A stretch of DNA of 64,000 nt, from positions 1-64,000 of the forward strand of contig JNDT01002398.1 in the NCBI GenBank assembly GCA_000697055.1. Direction: 5' to 3'. Numbering within the stretch: position 1 is the stretch's first letter; every line of letters starts with the position of its first letter. Origin of the DNA: Saksenaea vasiformis B4078. Taxonomy: Eukaryota; Mucoromycota; Mucoromycetes; Mucorales; Saksenaeaceae. A program made the position numbers and the translations under genes. This document shows positions 13,555 to 25,577 of this stretch, one piece after another. The notes under the pieces are model-generated. The model saw only the letters and a program-made list of their open reading frames with translations. It was not told where the DNA came from and searched no databases.

Positions 13555-15162
13555 GTTTTTCTATGCTTCTTAAAGATGTGTTTTTTTGATAATGTACAGT
13601 TTGGATTCCTTTTCTTTATGTTAGTATACAGAACACCAAATTAAACCAATTTACTCTTTACTTTTCGTCAATGCAGTGAAACGTCTGTGCGTCGGAAAAA
13701 CAATGAAATTATTTTATTTTTATAGAAAAAAAAAAAAGGGTATTCCGGGGATCGTCAGCCAAGGAAGCTGAGAAGTTGAATGAATCAAAATGTTGCAGAT
13801 TTTTATACTTGTTCGCAGAAAAAAAATTTTTTTTTTCCAGTCAAACTTTTTTTTTCATTTACCGCTGATCCAATCGCATCACGTATATCATTCAAAGCAC
13901 GCTCTAAAGACGTGACTCTTTATCTTTGTTGCTGTCCTTGACTCATCCCCCGCATCTCAGCAAAAAGAGTCATCCACTGATGGATCAAAAAGGCCGAAAA
14001 TCAACATATTTAAAACAGATCCTTTGTTTGAGTGCAACATAGTCACAAACAATAGATCACTAAGACAACAAAAGGAGTTACCGAATTGGACGAAGCGATA
14101 GATGTAATTTTGTTTTCACCGAATTGTGCTCCCTTTGAATCAAAACATCGGGTGCGGTGTTTCAATTACTCAGAGTCATGTAACCCCAAAAGCCTGTTCG
14201 TTGATCCGTGATGGATCAATTTAACTCTTTTATCTCAATCCAGTTTCCTCTCCATAAGTAACAGCATATAGCTATTATCTATAATCATATAACTCACAGA
14301 TTAAATGAGCTTTGTCTGTTTGATCTCAGCCAGTTAACTCAAATCCAACTCTGATTTCCTGCATTCAGAGTCCGTTAGATCATCCCGATCGAGTGAATTT
14401 GGGCATCTAAAGACCTTGGATGCTCTATTATTTTGCTCTTAACAAGAAAGAGGAATTTTAGAAACAAGAACTATGGAATCGTGTACCAGTGTAACATGCC
14501 CAATTACTATTGGTTTAATTCTTATCAAAGTCGTAGCTATGATAAGTGATGCCGCAAATACAGTAGTATTGGATGACTTCATTGTGAGCCAAGAATGACG
14601 TGCCTAATTCAATTGTTGATAACCTAAGTAGGCAAGCCGTAGCCTGACTCTCCTTCTTGGAACCGGTTATCGTCTGGTTTATACGATACATACCACCAAG
14701 GAAGATGCTTTTACATCCGGAATTTGTACTACAGATTTTTGCTCAAGTCTGTTTAACTATAAGATTACGGGAAAAGACCATGTCAAAAGATATAAATTAT
14801 TGCTTGAGTCCCAGTGTTCATTGCAATGTATCTAGAGCTTTTTCCTGGGCAGTATGTAATAACACAGCAAGTGACATCTGGAGAGTTACAAAGATTTCGT
14901 TGCTGAAGCTGTTCAAAGGACAGCGATTATTAGCCAGGTATGGTGAAAGTACGGCATCAGCTGATACAAAAAAAAGCAGTAATTAATGACGCGATCATGG
15001 ATGTTGTCAACTATAAATATAGTTCTCGATGCTCTGCAGCTGCACCACCTTTCCTTTTTCCAACATGAGCTCATCCTGGCTTGTATCAGAGCTCTTTATA
15101 TTTGACATGCCGGTCTATGCACCGTTCTTGTATGTGCTTTACAAGAGCACTTGAGGCCATAC
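13555..15162. other. AT-rich intergenic region upstream of URA2
   Basis: Contains the URA2 promoter side (13555-14000), then AT-rich DNA. A 109-codon open frame at 14657-14986 (plus) has no recognisable domain and no splice support, so it is not called. Confidence 0.4.
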
Positions 15163-15870
15163 ACGGAAGCTGAGAAGCCTCAGGGCACAAAAGCAAGAGA
15201 AGCGAGGAATGCCGAGATTTTGTACCAAGGAAACAAGTACAGTTAGATCGTGGACTCTTTTGTCCAGGCAATATTAACAAATTTCTACCATGGAAACCTG
15301 TACCGGATATAATGAAGGACAAGATCGAAAAAACAAAAAGTCGAAGACAGCGTCAAGCTGCAAATAGCCGTCTATTAGCGACTTCCTTATCAACCCAAAG
15401 TTGCTCGTCCTGCGGTCAACCAGGACATTTGAGCGCCCGCAGCAAAGCCTCCCCAAACCGCCACCAGACGATGCACGAAAATCTCCAATCCGGAATTGGG
15501 ACGAACCATCAGTAGTTTTCAAGGTGTATACATTCGATTCGATTGTCCACAACGAATACCGTGATCGGTTTCGTAGGAAGGTCACCAGTTGTCGCAGTTC
15601 GCGCACAAATTTTCGTCAACAATTATGTTATCCATTGCCCTGATATTTTCACTTACATCTACTCACAGCAGTTCTGGTATAGTGCATGCCAGTTAGCCCG
15701 GGTCCAATGGATAATGAACACAAACACGAATATGCCTTCTGGCCTCTTAATTCAACGGCAAAATCTTTTACTTACTTCCCATCCAAATAAAGAAAAGTCT
15801 CAAAGTTCTTTCTATCTGTCAAATCACAATCAAACGACCAAAATCTACACTCTATCACAGCTAAATTTGT
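15163..15870 (+). pseudogene. Transposon-derived ORF remnant with degenerate zinc knuckle
   Basis: One frame through about 15163-15515 gives a basic, Lys/Arg-rich stretch followed by CSSCGQPGHLSARS. This is a CX2CX4HX4C zinc knuckle whose last Cys is Ser. Such knuckles are common in ORFs of fungal transposable elements. The frame stops at 15513-15515. A second frame, 15543-15872, continues with an aromatic-rich segment (FVNNYVIH..., YSQQFWYSACQL) that looks like the same former protein after a frameshift or intron. No catalytic domain is visible, so the element class is not assigned. Confidence 0.45.
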
Positions 15871-17798
15871 AAATGATAAATGACACGATCGTATTGAAAG
15901 AATAAAGTCAAAAATAAGAAACATCATCAAAAGAAGAACAGGGAGATTATCGAGCTGCGTAAATGGCTGAGAATATTGGAGCTGATGTGATGTTTTAAGT
16001 AAAAGATATGTAGGAGTTATAGAGCCACAACTAAAATTTGTTCAATGAACTAACGAATTAGCCTTCTAAGTTGTCTTACGTGTAAATCTCAAGCCGTTTC
16101 GGTACTGGAATTTGAGGAGAAAGATTGTGTTGAACATAAGACTGAGAAAAGGGACGTATTTTGATGCTTCATAACCTTTCTACCGTTTGGTACAGATGTT
16201 GATTTATGCCAAAACATAAGCAGCCATCAAAAAAAAAGGACGAGTCAATGTAGCTTTTAGTAAGAAGCGTTTCTCTAGTCTTGAAGCTGATTAATATCTG
16301 CAAAAGCATCATGCCAATGGGGTTATTGCTAGTTAGTATTTGCAGGAACATTTCTCGAGCAATCGTAAGAGGGAGGACCTGAAAATCAGAATTACTGAAG
16401 CATGCAATGAAGTTCCCGGAAGGCATTTGTATGACTTCATACATATTTTGTTAACGTATATGAGACTAGTTTAATGAATTACCAGTTCAAATCATTTTGT
16501 CGTAGTGGAATTGCGCAAAAGAAGTATGCAAATTGGATTATAGTTTTCGCGTGATATGAGAAAGTGAAAAGCGAGGTTTGGTTTATGGATCAACGCGAAT
16601 TGACCAATGAAAACAGCATAAGTTGGAATTTTCAAAAGCGCAAAACAGTTTGAACTTGCGCGAATTAGGAACCGTGAGAACTGTTTCCAAATAAACAAAA
16701 AAAGTAAGTTCAATGTCCTGGTTAGGAAAATAAAACTAATTTTAAAATGTTTGACCATTGCGCCAACATTAACACGTCCTTCCGAGCTTTCGTATTTTGG
16801 ACTTTGGCTAGGCATAGTTGGTTTTGCTTTGAAGCAAAGGAGGTAAACTTTAATGACATCTCATAGATGATGGAAGCGATCTATAGGTAAAATGTGCATG
16901 CAACAGCAATTTGGCAACAGCTGTGTAAATAGAACAGGCGATCTTAGCCCATCTCGGAGTTTGTTTAGCATCACCAATGAATCGGGACATCAGCACTGAC
17001 ATACGATGCAAATGCAATCAGCAGAGTTTGAGGCCTGAGATGCATCGCATGGGATATATATACATTAGATTCTCCGATATTCCTCGTGCTGGCGATTTGC
17101 CTGGCCTAAGAACAGGTTGATGTGGAAAAAATGCCGATCAATAATAAACATTGTGACACGTGTCGAGACAACACTGTTACAGTGGCAAAAGTATACAAGC
17201 TTATGACCCAAAAGGCTAATAAGCTGAGTTACAGACTTTCTCAATCATCGGCCATGCCTACTACAGACGTACGCAACCACCGATAAAACTCTGTGTAGCT
17301 TAGGCGGAATTGGTATGTGGATAGATGGCTGGTGCGGAGTTCCGAAGCAGTGGCTGCCATGTGTATGATATTTAGGTCGATGATGCGCCTCATTTCTAGG
17401 GGAATAGGCCAGGGCACCTCATTATTCAGTCCGTTCCACCGAACCTAGACCAAGATAAAAAAGTTATCGCTCTTCTTTTTCAGTCTCCGCTCCGCGATGG
17501 GGTTCGGTAACGACGGTCTTGGCAAGGTCATTTTTTATGTTCCTACTTGCCCTAAAGGATGATGAGGACGATGGTCATAAGAGAAGGTTATTTTTCTGCA
17601 TCTAGGTAATTTACAAGACATATACTTTTTGCCTTTTTGGAAAGAAAGAAAGAAAGAAAATTATAAGCTAGTCAAAAAGGAAAAAGAGAAAAAAAGAAAA
17701 CACGGGCCACGCGTATAAGCGCAGATGAGGTTACTTCCTAAAAACAGTATCTTTCCATTAACCCGCGCCGCCATTCTAGATTTTTTGATACTCCCTAG
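15871..17798. other. Intergenic, no supported gene
   Basis: Only short frames on both strands and no domains. A GAAA-type short tandem run lies near 17641-17660, just upstream of the next gene's promoter. Confidence 0.45.
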
Positions 17799-17807
17799 TA
17801 TATATAA
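17799..17807 (+). promoter_or_regulatory. TATA box of secreted barrel protein gene, copy 1
   Basis: A TATATATAA box lies 60 bases before the chosen start ATG. Similar boxes occur before the related copies (about 21162-21172 and 32768-32776), which supports a real core promoter and the choice of start codon. Confidence 0.55.
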
Positions 17808-17866
17808 GCTAGATGTTTCAATTCATCTCTTACAACATTACATACGCCGGTCGTCTTCATTTCACT

Positions 17867-18235
17867 ATGCATTTTCACATCTTTACTTTGTTTGCTCTCT
17901 TCTTTTTGTCGTGCACCCAAGCCCTTCCAATTGCCCGACGAAAGAGCGGCTACTCTGGTGTTGGAACCTATTATACCGTTGGCATGGGCTCTTGTGGCGA
18001 TAACAACTCTAACAGCGAGATGGTGGCTGCCCTAAGCGCAAAACTCATGGGGAATAACAAAAAGTACTGTGGTCAAAGTTTGACAGCAAAACACGGCGGA
18101 AAATCTGTAACAGTTACTGTGGTTGACACCTGTCCCTCTTGCAGTGAAGGCAGCGTTGATTTTAGCCCAGCTGCCTTTAAGAAACTCGCCAGCCTGGACA
18201 CAGGACGCATTGACATCGAGTGGGAGTTCTCATAA
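17867..18235 (+). CDS. Secreted RlpA-like double-psi beta-barrel protein, copy 1
   Basis: A single-exon gene of 122 aa. The start was placed at 17867 rather than an upstream in-frame ATG (17813) because the resulting N-terminus is a clean signal peptide (hydrophobic FTLFALFFLS core, cleavage near TQALP), and because the other copies start at the matching place. The mature part has the double-psi beta-barrel signature: GTYYTVGMGSCG, VVDTCPSC, then DFSPAAFKKLA, ending in IEWEFS. Four conserved Cys probably form disulfides. Fungal proteins of this size and fold include barwin/expansin-like and papain-inhibitor-like secreted proteins. The exact activity is unknown and an effector or wall-binding role is only a possibility. 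Two related intact or broken copies follow in the same orientation. Confidence 0.82.
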   Translation: MHFHIFTLFALFFLSCTQALPIARRKSGYSGVGTYYTVGMGSCGDNNSNSEMVAALSAKLMGNNKKYCGQSLTAKHGGKSVTVTVVDTCPSCSEGSVDFSPAAFKKLASLDTGRIDIEWEFS

Positions 18236-21227
18236 GCTACTTTCCTACATATATGTTTGTATTGTCTGTGTCATTACTGTATTATACTCTTGTGTGTTGT
18301 TTGTAACAACCTACCCCTCCACGATACATCAAAAAATAAATAAATACATTCGCATCATTTGACTCACTCGTCCATCTATATCACCAAAGCGAGCTATATC
18401 GGCTGTTGGATTTCGATTGAATACCGCCTTCCAAGAAAATTATTCACCTTCGACATGTCCAGAACATTTCCACCAGTATGGCTCGTCGTTCGCATAGCGA
18501 AATTAGCGATTTCCTTATCGAAGGCTGTCTCCGTCGACTTTAGCCGGAGATCGCCAAGTCAAAAAAAGAAAGGTTCTTGACACCTGCACTTTTTTGACAA
18601 GCGGCAGATTAATGCTTTTTTTGTACAACATTAAAAAAAACGCACGTCTGCATTTTGCTGGACTCGGGGTACCGAACTGCAAGACATCACAGACAACTGC
18701 ACCAACTGGATATTTCTATCTTCTTCTATCGAGATAAGGCACATCATCGCAACTAGAAATTTTGTTGTACGGCCGGAATGCATGTCATTTAAGTGCAGCA
18801 TCCAAGTCTGGACGGAAAACGATCTGCGCTGCCATTCCTTCAAGCTTCTCTGGAAGATCATAAACCTCCTGTATATTACTACGGATATGTCAGCATACCT
18901 GTCAATAGTTTGGTCGGACACAACATAGAGTTGTTCCCCAGAAAGTGCAGAGATCAGCAGTCTGTAAGACGCCTTCGGAAACAAATATTTTTAGTGATGT
19001 CGCCCACGCACGTTATATATGTTTGGATCGATGGCTCTCCTCTGTACGCGTGATAGTGGGAACAGATCTTGGGTTGCCACATAGAGACGGAGGTGGTGCC
19101 GCAACCTGGAGCACAAATATACACGCACAATCTAAAGCTTACTGTTGGCAAACTGTTAACATATGAAAGGGAGGATAGAGTATGCAGGCAGTGTTGGACT
19201 TCTAGCTAGCATTGCATCTCCAGTACGATGATTCGTTGAATCTTTTTTTTCGTTCTGTATGAATATACCGTTCATCTGTAACAGGATTAACGGACTGACT
19301 TACGAAGCGAGAAAATTGTCAACGCGATTCATTGTCTGTACCACTGAAAGCATGTATGAAGGACAGATAGAGCATTGACGATCTTCCATAATAATGAACA
19401 AGCAAGCGCGTTCAAAACGCTACCACGTCCGCATTTAACGTCATGCAGAGCACGTCCCTGTCTCATTGATGTCCAGCGCAAATACCTCTGTGCAATGGCT
19501 ATTACTTGCCCTTGTACAATTAAATAGATTATTTTTTAAGCAAGAAACGGAGTATCGTTTTGTCTTATCGATAGACCTTGCGCTGTCTTGACTGAGACAG
19601 CCACGATGCAAAAGTGGTCGCTCCTTTATATGCCAAGTCATTGTGTTTGTGCACACTGCGTGCAGCTTTTAATCCGGTAAAGTTAACCTGTGACGGCACT
19701 CATGCCATATTGATGTACTCCTTCAGAGTACATGATACGACGAGAAAATTCCCTCAAAACTCAACAGAACTTGTTTGTTTTCAGCTGCATAAAGTACTTT
19801 GACTAGTATCTGTCTATTTAAATTGCTTCCTCATCTATCAGATTTGAACGTGTTATAACGATACATAATCTATCTTTTTTGGAATACTCCTCTAAAACTA
19901 GAGGAATACGTAGTTAAAGTCTGGGTATTCAAATAAGAAGCATGAAAAATTGACATCGCCAAGTGACTTTCTAAATGTAAAACAACATCAGCAAATGTTG
20001 TACTAAAAGGAAATCAGGGTACATATTAAACAAGAGTTGCGTCCTGACTGGGTTCGAACATGGAAAAGGCTAATGATATCGAGGAAGGCATTATTGAGAG
20101 AAGTGGCCAGTCAGAGATATATTTCCCGGCCAGCGAATCTTCGGCTCATTCTCGTTATCAAAAGGTGTTTACGCTACTCTGTATGAATTATAAATTTATG
20201 AAGCGCCAGGTTTGCGTTAAGAATGAAATCAAATATGCGGTCATTTATTAATGATGTGGCCATCCAACGATGGCAGCTTGCTCTGCAACTGATGCGGTGA
20301 GGGTCCAGGGAAGATTGTCATGACACTTGTGTCACCTTGTTTGTAACACACTGCAGAGGATCTAAGATGTTCTTACTCTCACCGTCATACGCCTACTGAC
20401 AATTTTCAAGTTGGTAGTAAATCACAAAATATCGAGTATAGGCAATCTGAACCGTATAGAGCTCAATATTTTGGTGATTTCTTGCAATTCGCGCTTTGTA
20501 GTGTCTACTCATAGTCCTTGCAGGGTTCTGTGATCGGTAAAGAAGTTCCGCGGCGCCATTTTCGAGGAGAGCTGCATGGTTTTCTTCTCCATTTTCTGTC
20601 CTGATCCGTGACACCCGGCTCAAGCTCACCTCTGACGTTCGCTTGAATCTCTCTGGATTTTATAACAGTCTGACATTCTTTCTCGTCCATGATCGAAGGG
20701 GGATTGTAGGCCTGGCGTGAGCAAAATTTCATATAGAGTGCGTGCATGTTTTCATCCTCCTCTTTTCCTCCCTTCCTCAATGATAAAGAATAATACCATT
20801 CCAATTGAAGCATGGTGCAACCTTTCGATGATTGGAATTACCATGCGTGTAAATGTTCACAGAATTTCGGAATAGGTGATTACCATTGTCTCATTTCTAG
20901 GGCAGTGGGCTGGTGGGTCTTATCTTCCGTCCATCCTACTGAACGTTGTCGTTCTTCATTCCATGATACATCCTCGACGATTATCTCAGTCTACATTTTC
21001 TTTTTCATTTGTATATAACCTGATGATAAAGGAAGGAGGTCCTCTACACCTTAGCATTAGAAAGAAGACAGCAAACAGAGAAAACATAAACCACACGTGT
21101 AAAGCCCAGATCAGATCGCCTCCCGAATAATGTCATTCCTTTTTTTTTTTTTTACTCTTCATATATATAAGTAAGCCAATTCTCTTTATTGGTTGCATAG
21201 AATATCACACTAGCCAATTGTCTTTGA
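18171..21227. repeat. Segmental duplication unit 1
   Basis: This roughly 3 kb stretch, from the last codons of barrel copy 1 to the promoter of copy 2, is colinear with 29640-32839. Matching landmarks include the gene end (18171-18235 vs 29640-29698), the CACCAAAGCxAGCTATATCGG segment (about 18381 vs 29843), and an open frame with the shared peptide ERSGQSEIY (20060-20251 vs 31441-31719). Differences are scattered substitutions and small indels. The open frames inside it are short and I do not support any of them as a gene. Confidence 0.8.
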
Positions 21228-21233
21228 TGTACT

Positions 21234-21548
21234 ATGAATTTGCAGATAGTAAAGCGGACTTTGCAAACCATGACTCCTCCTGGATCTCCTGTGATGGGCC
21301 AATCTGCAAAGACACCATAGTAGTTGCACTAAACCAAAAACTTATGGGCAACAGCGTCAACGAATACTACGGTGAACAAGCGACCAATAACGAGTACAGG
21401 CAAATTTGTAGCGGCTACTGTGGTTGATAGCTGCCCAGAGTGCCATGAAGGTGACATCAATCTTAGCATACCTGCCTATCTGAAGCTGGATCGCAAGAAT
21501 CAAGAGTTCGTAGAGTATCGCGTTCTTGATGTCGAATGGGAATTCTCA
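21234..21548 (+). pseudogene. Broken secreted barrel protein, copy 2
   Basis: Aligned by eye to copy 3 (32840-33238), this copy keeps the first codons, then lacks about 70 bases that encode the signal peptide. It resumes near the GSCDG region, shifts frame near 21390, and has lost its stop codon: the IEWEFS-like ending (VEWEFS) runs on into GAA. Key segments (VVALNQKLMGN; VVDSCPEC in the next frame; DINLSIPAYLKL) are still readable. The upstream TATA-like box and leader survive. It cannot make a secreted barrel protein as it stands. Confidence 0.8.
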
Positions 21549-23465
21549 GAAACTGATTCCCTACACGTCTGCTTGTATTGTCTGTGTCATTACTATATTG
21601 TATTCTGTCATTTGTAACAACCAACCTCCACGGTATGTCACAAACAGATAAATACGTTTGCATCATTTGACTTACTCGTCCATCCATATCACCAAAGCAG
21701 GGGATTACTAGGGACACTCCAGTCCCCCCAAATTCTGAACGGATAGTAAATAGAAGTATCACCAGTTGCTACACTCAGGTGTAGTGTAGTACAGAAATAG
21801 CGAAGCGTCACACAGTGCAGTGCCCATAGTGGAGTATCCTGTAGTGGGGTGTCCCGTAGTGGAGCGCTCTGCAGCAGAGCCAGATACACTACAGTACGCA
21901 CGCTATATAAAAATGTTTGATAAAAGAGTAAAACAAGAAGTTCTAGGAAACAAATTTGAAAGGCAGTATCTTACAAGACCTACTAGCAAATATTCTCGAG
22001 AAAATAATAAACTCCCTATCTACCCACAATATTGTTATATCAAACATCTACTACAGTATATCTGAAGGTAGTTGTTGGGATCCAGCAACAAAAAAATCCG
22101 CTGCAACACACTTCACTATGGGAAATCGCACTATGGGACACTCCACTGTAACGGAATTAAGCATTAGGTACTACACTCCATCCTTTTTTGAACGATTTTT
22201 GGGGGACTGGAGTGTCCCTTTGGAGTGTCCCTAGCAATTCCCCCAAAGCAAGCTACATCGGCTAATTGGATTTCGACTGAATACTGTCTTTAGGAAAATA
22301 TTTACCTTGGATGTATCCAACATTTGTACTAGCATGGCTTGTTGTTCGCATAGCAAAGTTGGAGATTTCCCTATCTCTGTCAACTGTAGCCGGAGATCGC
22401 CAAGTCAAAAAAGAGAAGTCCTTGACATCTGCACTTTTTTGACAAGCAGCATATTAATGCTTTTCTTATACAATGTTAAAAAGAAATAATATACATCTCG
22501 ATTTTGCAAGTCTCGGGGTACCGATTTGCAATGAATCACAGACACCAGTACACGCATTACTTATTTCTATTTTCTTGCACGTATTGACGGGAGGCATATC
22601 ATGGCGGACAAAAACTTGGGCTACAGCCAAAATACACGGCATGTCATACCAGCATCGAGATCTGTACAGAAAACAAGTTGCCCTTCATTTTTTTTCCTGC
22701 AAGTAACGGCATACTGTGGAACAGGTATCGTGTTACACCATTTGGCACTTGGAAAGGCACTGGATGACGCGCGACTTATGGATCCGTCGCCTTGTGCGTT
22801 AACTGATCTGTTCAAAAGAAGGCAGCTATTGATCCTAGAAAGTGTTGAGATGAGCCGTCTGCAAGATGATTTCCAGAAACAGCCGTTGAGTAAGTAGGGT
22901 ATGTATGAATGTCTTTATGAAGAGCTCTCTTTGGTGCACACTCCCTCATGGTAGTGAGAGCAATTCCTTTATTGCAGCGTAGGGACGAGTATAGCGTCAT
23001 AGCCTAGAATACAAGTGTATACCAAAATGCAAGTCTTGCTGCTGGGCGAAACAATTAACATATGAATAGCATGTATGTTATGAAAGCACAGTTAAGTCAT
23101 TGGCTAACATTGTAGTTCTCTTTGGTAGTGATGGCGGTGGCAGAAATGCAAGAGAAATACGATGATCTATCGAATATTTTCTTCCATTCGGTGTAATTTA
23201 TGTACGAATATATGACTCACCTGTAGCTTGGTTGACGGATTCACTTATGCAGCAAAAGCATGCTGTGACCATCTGTTCTGTACTGGTAGGAATCTTTATG
23301 AAGATACTTGAGTGCATTGATAACCATCCAGAGTGTTGAAGTCCAAGCATTAATACCTATCATTAATTACAAAACGGTGAGTAAATGCGTTCAAAATGAT
23401 ATCGCACCTACATATCACGTCATAGAGTGCGTGCCCTTTCCTTATCGGTGCATAGTTCAAGCATG
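21540..23465. repeat. Segmental duplication unit 2 (truncated, MITE-interrupted)
   Basis: The 3' flank of copy 2 matches the 3' flanks of copy 1 and of the 29.6 kb stub: the CAACCAACCTCCAC run, then the CACCAAAGCA site. After the 21700-22242 insertion the match resumes at 22251 and can be followed, with more divergence, to about 23465 (compare 18385-19470). It is the most diverged of the three units. Confidence 0.65.
21700..22242. mobile_element. MITE-like element with inverted ends and 8-bp target duplication
   Basis: A 543-bp insertion. The left end GGGGATTACTAGGGACACTC is matched by the reverse complement of the right end (GGGAATTGCTAGGGACACTC), with more shared sequence further in (CCAGTCCCCC). 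It is flanked by CCAAAGCA at 21692-21699 and 22243-22250, and the sister units carry one uninterrupted copy of this site (CACCAAAGCAAGC near 29843). An 8-bp duplication suits the hAT superfamily. It contains no transposase, so it would be non-autonomous. Confidence 0.75.
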
Positions 23466-25577
23466 TGCGCAGTGGAGTGGTTTTATTATAAACAATTGAC
23501 TTGGGCGTTTTCCCAGAAAAAAAGTTCGAGTGAGGGTGAGCGGTCAGAATCGTTTAGCATTAGACCTTAACTTTTTCGCTTCAACCAACCAGATTGTGGT
23601 AACATAGAAAATCAATGTTAAAATGTTAGCTGGTAAATAAGCTGAAAAGTGCTATAAGTTTATAAATTTCAATAACGGTTTACTGTTTATTGTTGCGATG
23701 GACTTGCTTTAAGTCAACTTTCCCGACGTTTTCTCGCTCTTTTATGCTTCTTCTTGGCATACACATAACTATTCGTGATATGCGGCTTTGTTACATTTCG
23801 TTGCTACCTATTGTTACATCAGGCACCTTAGCGACGCCACATGCAAATAAAAAAAGAAGGGAAGTGCAGAAATGGCATCTTCGCTCTCCCCTTTAACTTC
23901 GATGTTCTGTTAAAACTATAATCGCGGTTGGAAACTTGAAAGGGCAGACACCGTAATTTTGCATCCACAGCTTTTCTTCTTCTTCGCGGATCCCTTTCCT
24001 TCATGGACAGGAGCTCCTACAAAGCAAAGTGAGTGCAACGTCTCGTCTACTACTACTTCACTAAAATGCTTGAAAGTGACTCTGCAAATTATTGAAGCGG
24101 ATTGGCTAATCGAGATTTATCTCATCGTCTTTGATTGGCTTTGCTAACTTTACATCCCACTTTCAAACAGACCAAGAAGGCCAAAAACAAGAATCTATCC
24201 TCTATCTTTTCTGTAGTCTTCTGTCCGTTTCTTTGTGTCTTTTGTGATTCAACAGAAGATTCCTGTCTGTAGCAAAGCGTTTAACATAACCGTTATCGTC
24301 ATACTCATAATAGTTATCCACTGCATTTACCTCGCAATAACACTTCACATCAGCCGAGCGTTTCCAACGTACGTACAATGGTACCTGCGGTTGTCCCAGT
24401 ACATATTCCAGTACTTTCTCCAGCAATGACATCTGCACTTACACGTGTTGTACCTCATGCTCTTGCTACAGTCGTACCTGATATTACATCGGTGCGTGCT
24501 TTAGTACTTGCTGGTTGTAAGCAGACAAGAATGGACTTGGGCAAAAACACTGTTTTATGCACCTTTTGTAAAATGTTTTCGCCCCGGTCAATTCTTTTGC
24601 TGTGCATCACTTGCTGTACTCTGTGATTTACCCATTTCATCGCATGTTTGAACCGCTTCTGACAGTAATTGAGGAATCATGTTATTGAAAAAACTGTCGT
24701 CTATAGTAAAGCGACTTCAAGAGAAACGAGGGTAATTGACCTCTCAGTAGAAAGAAAATAAGTAACATGCGTGGGAAAATAATAAGCACAAATAAGTAGT
24801 CATTATCAGTGCTGAAACACCAGTCTAGGCTTGATCCTGATGCACTGCTCGGTGATTGTTCATAGACATTATTTACAAGCAATGGCTTTGGCCATACCTC
24901 AGTGGTTCATCTAGCTTCCCAGCTCAATAAGTGCTTCCTTTCTCCACATTTTGTGCCTGTGAGATACTTTTTGCATGGTTTACAGAAATAGATTGCTGAT
25001 CTGGTACGTCCACGTTTCGTTGCATGTCAGAAAGTCTAACATGTACCTGTGAAAAAAGAAAAATGCAGCCCTGCCTTACGTGTTGCCGCAGCTACGTCAG
25101 TAGCCAGAATGAGACTCTCTGGAGCAATCCAACTATTCCATTTCCATTGATATCATGCAGGAACCAACATTACTGTTTAGCTAACTACATGATTTTTCAT
25201 GTTCCAAAGCAACGTTTAGGATCACCTAGAGTTCACATCCTAGACAGCGATCAGGGAAAGATAAATATGCTGTGCCGTGCAGATTAGAGCCTTAGACACC
25301 GTAAGAATTCTCCTCAGGACCGAAAGTATCTCTCCGATTCCTATGGATATCGTCACCCGGGAACAGAGATGTTGTGGAATTTCGTGATTCCTATGGAAAC
25401 CTAACTTCCCATGGCGATATTCCACCAGCAAGGAAAGTGAGAAGACATGTAAATGGACACCTACATTGAAAGAAAAGGTTAGATGCGCACAATTGCCTGT
25501 AGTCGGTTACCTTATCTATAAGAAAATAAGGCATAAAGGAGTACTTTCATTCGGTGAGATACCGATCATGTGATAAG
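23466..25577. other. Intergenic, no supported gene
   Basis: Several short open frames on both strands (e.g. 24378-24626 plus, 25024-25287 plus) show no domain or splice logic. Some may be relics of repeats. Confidence 0.4.
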
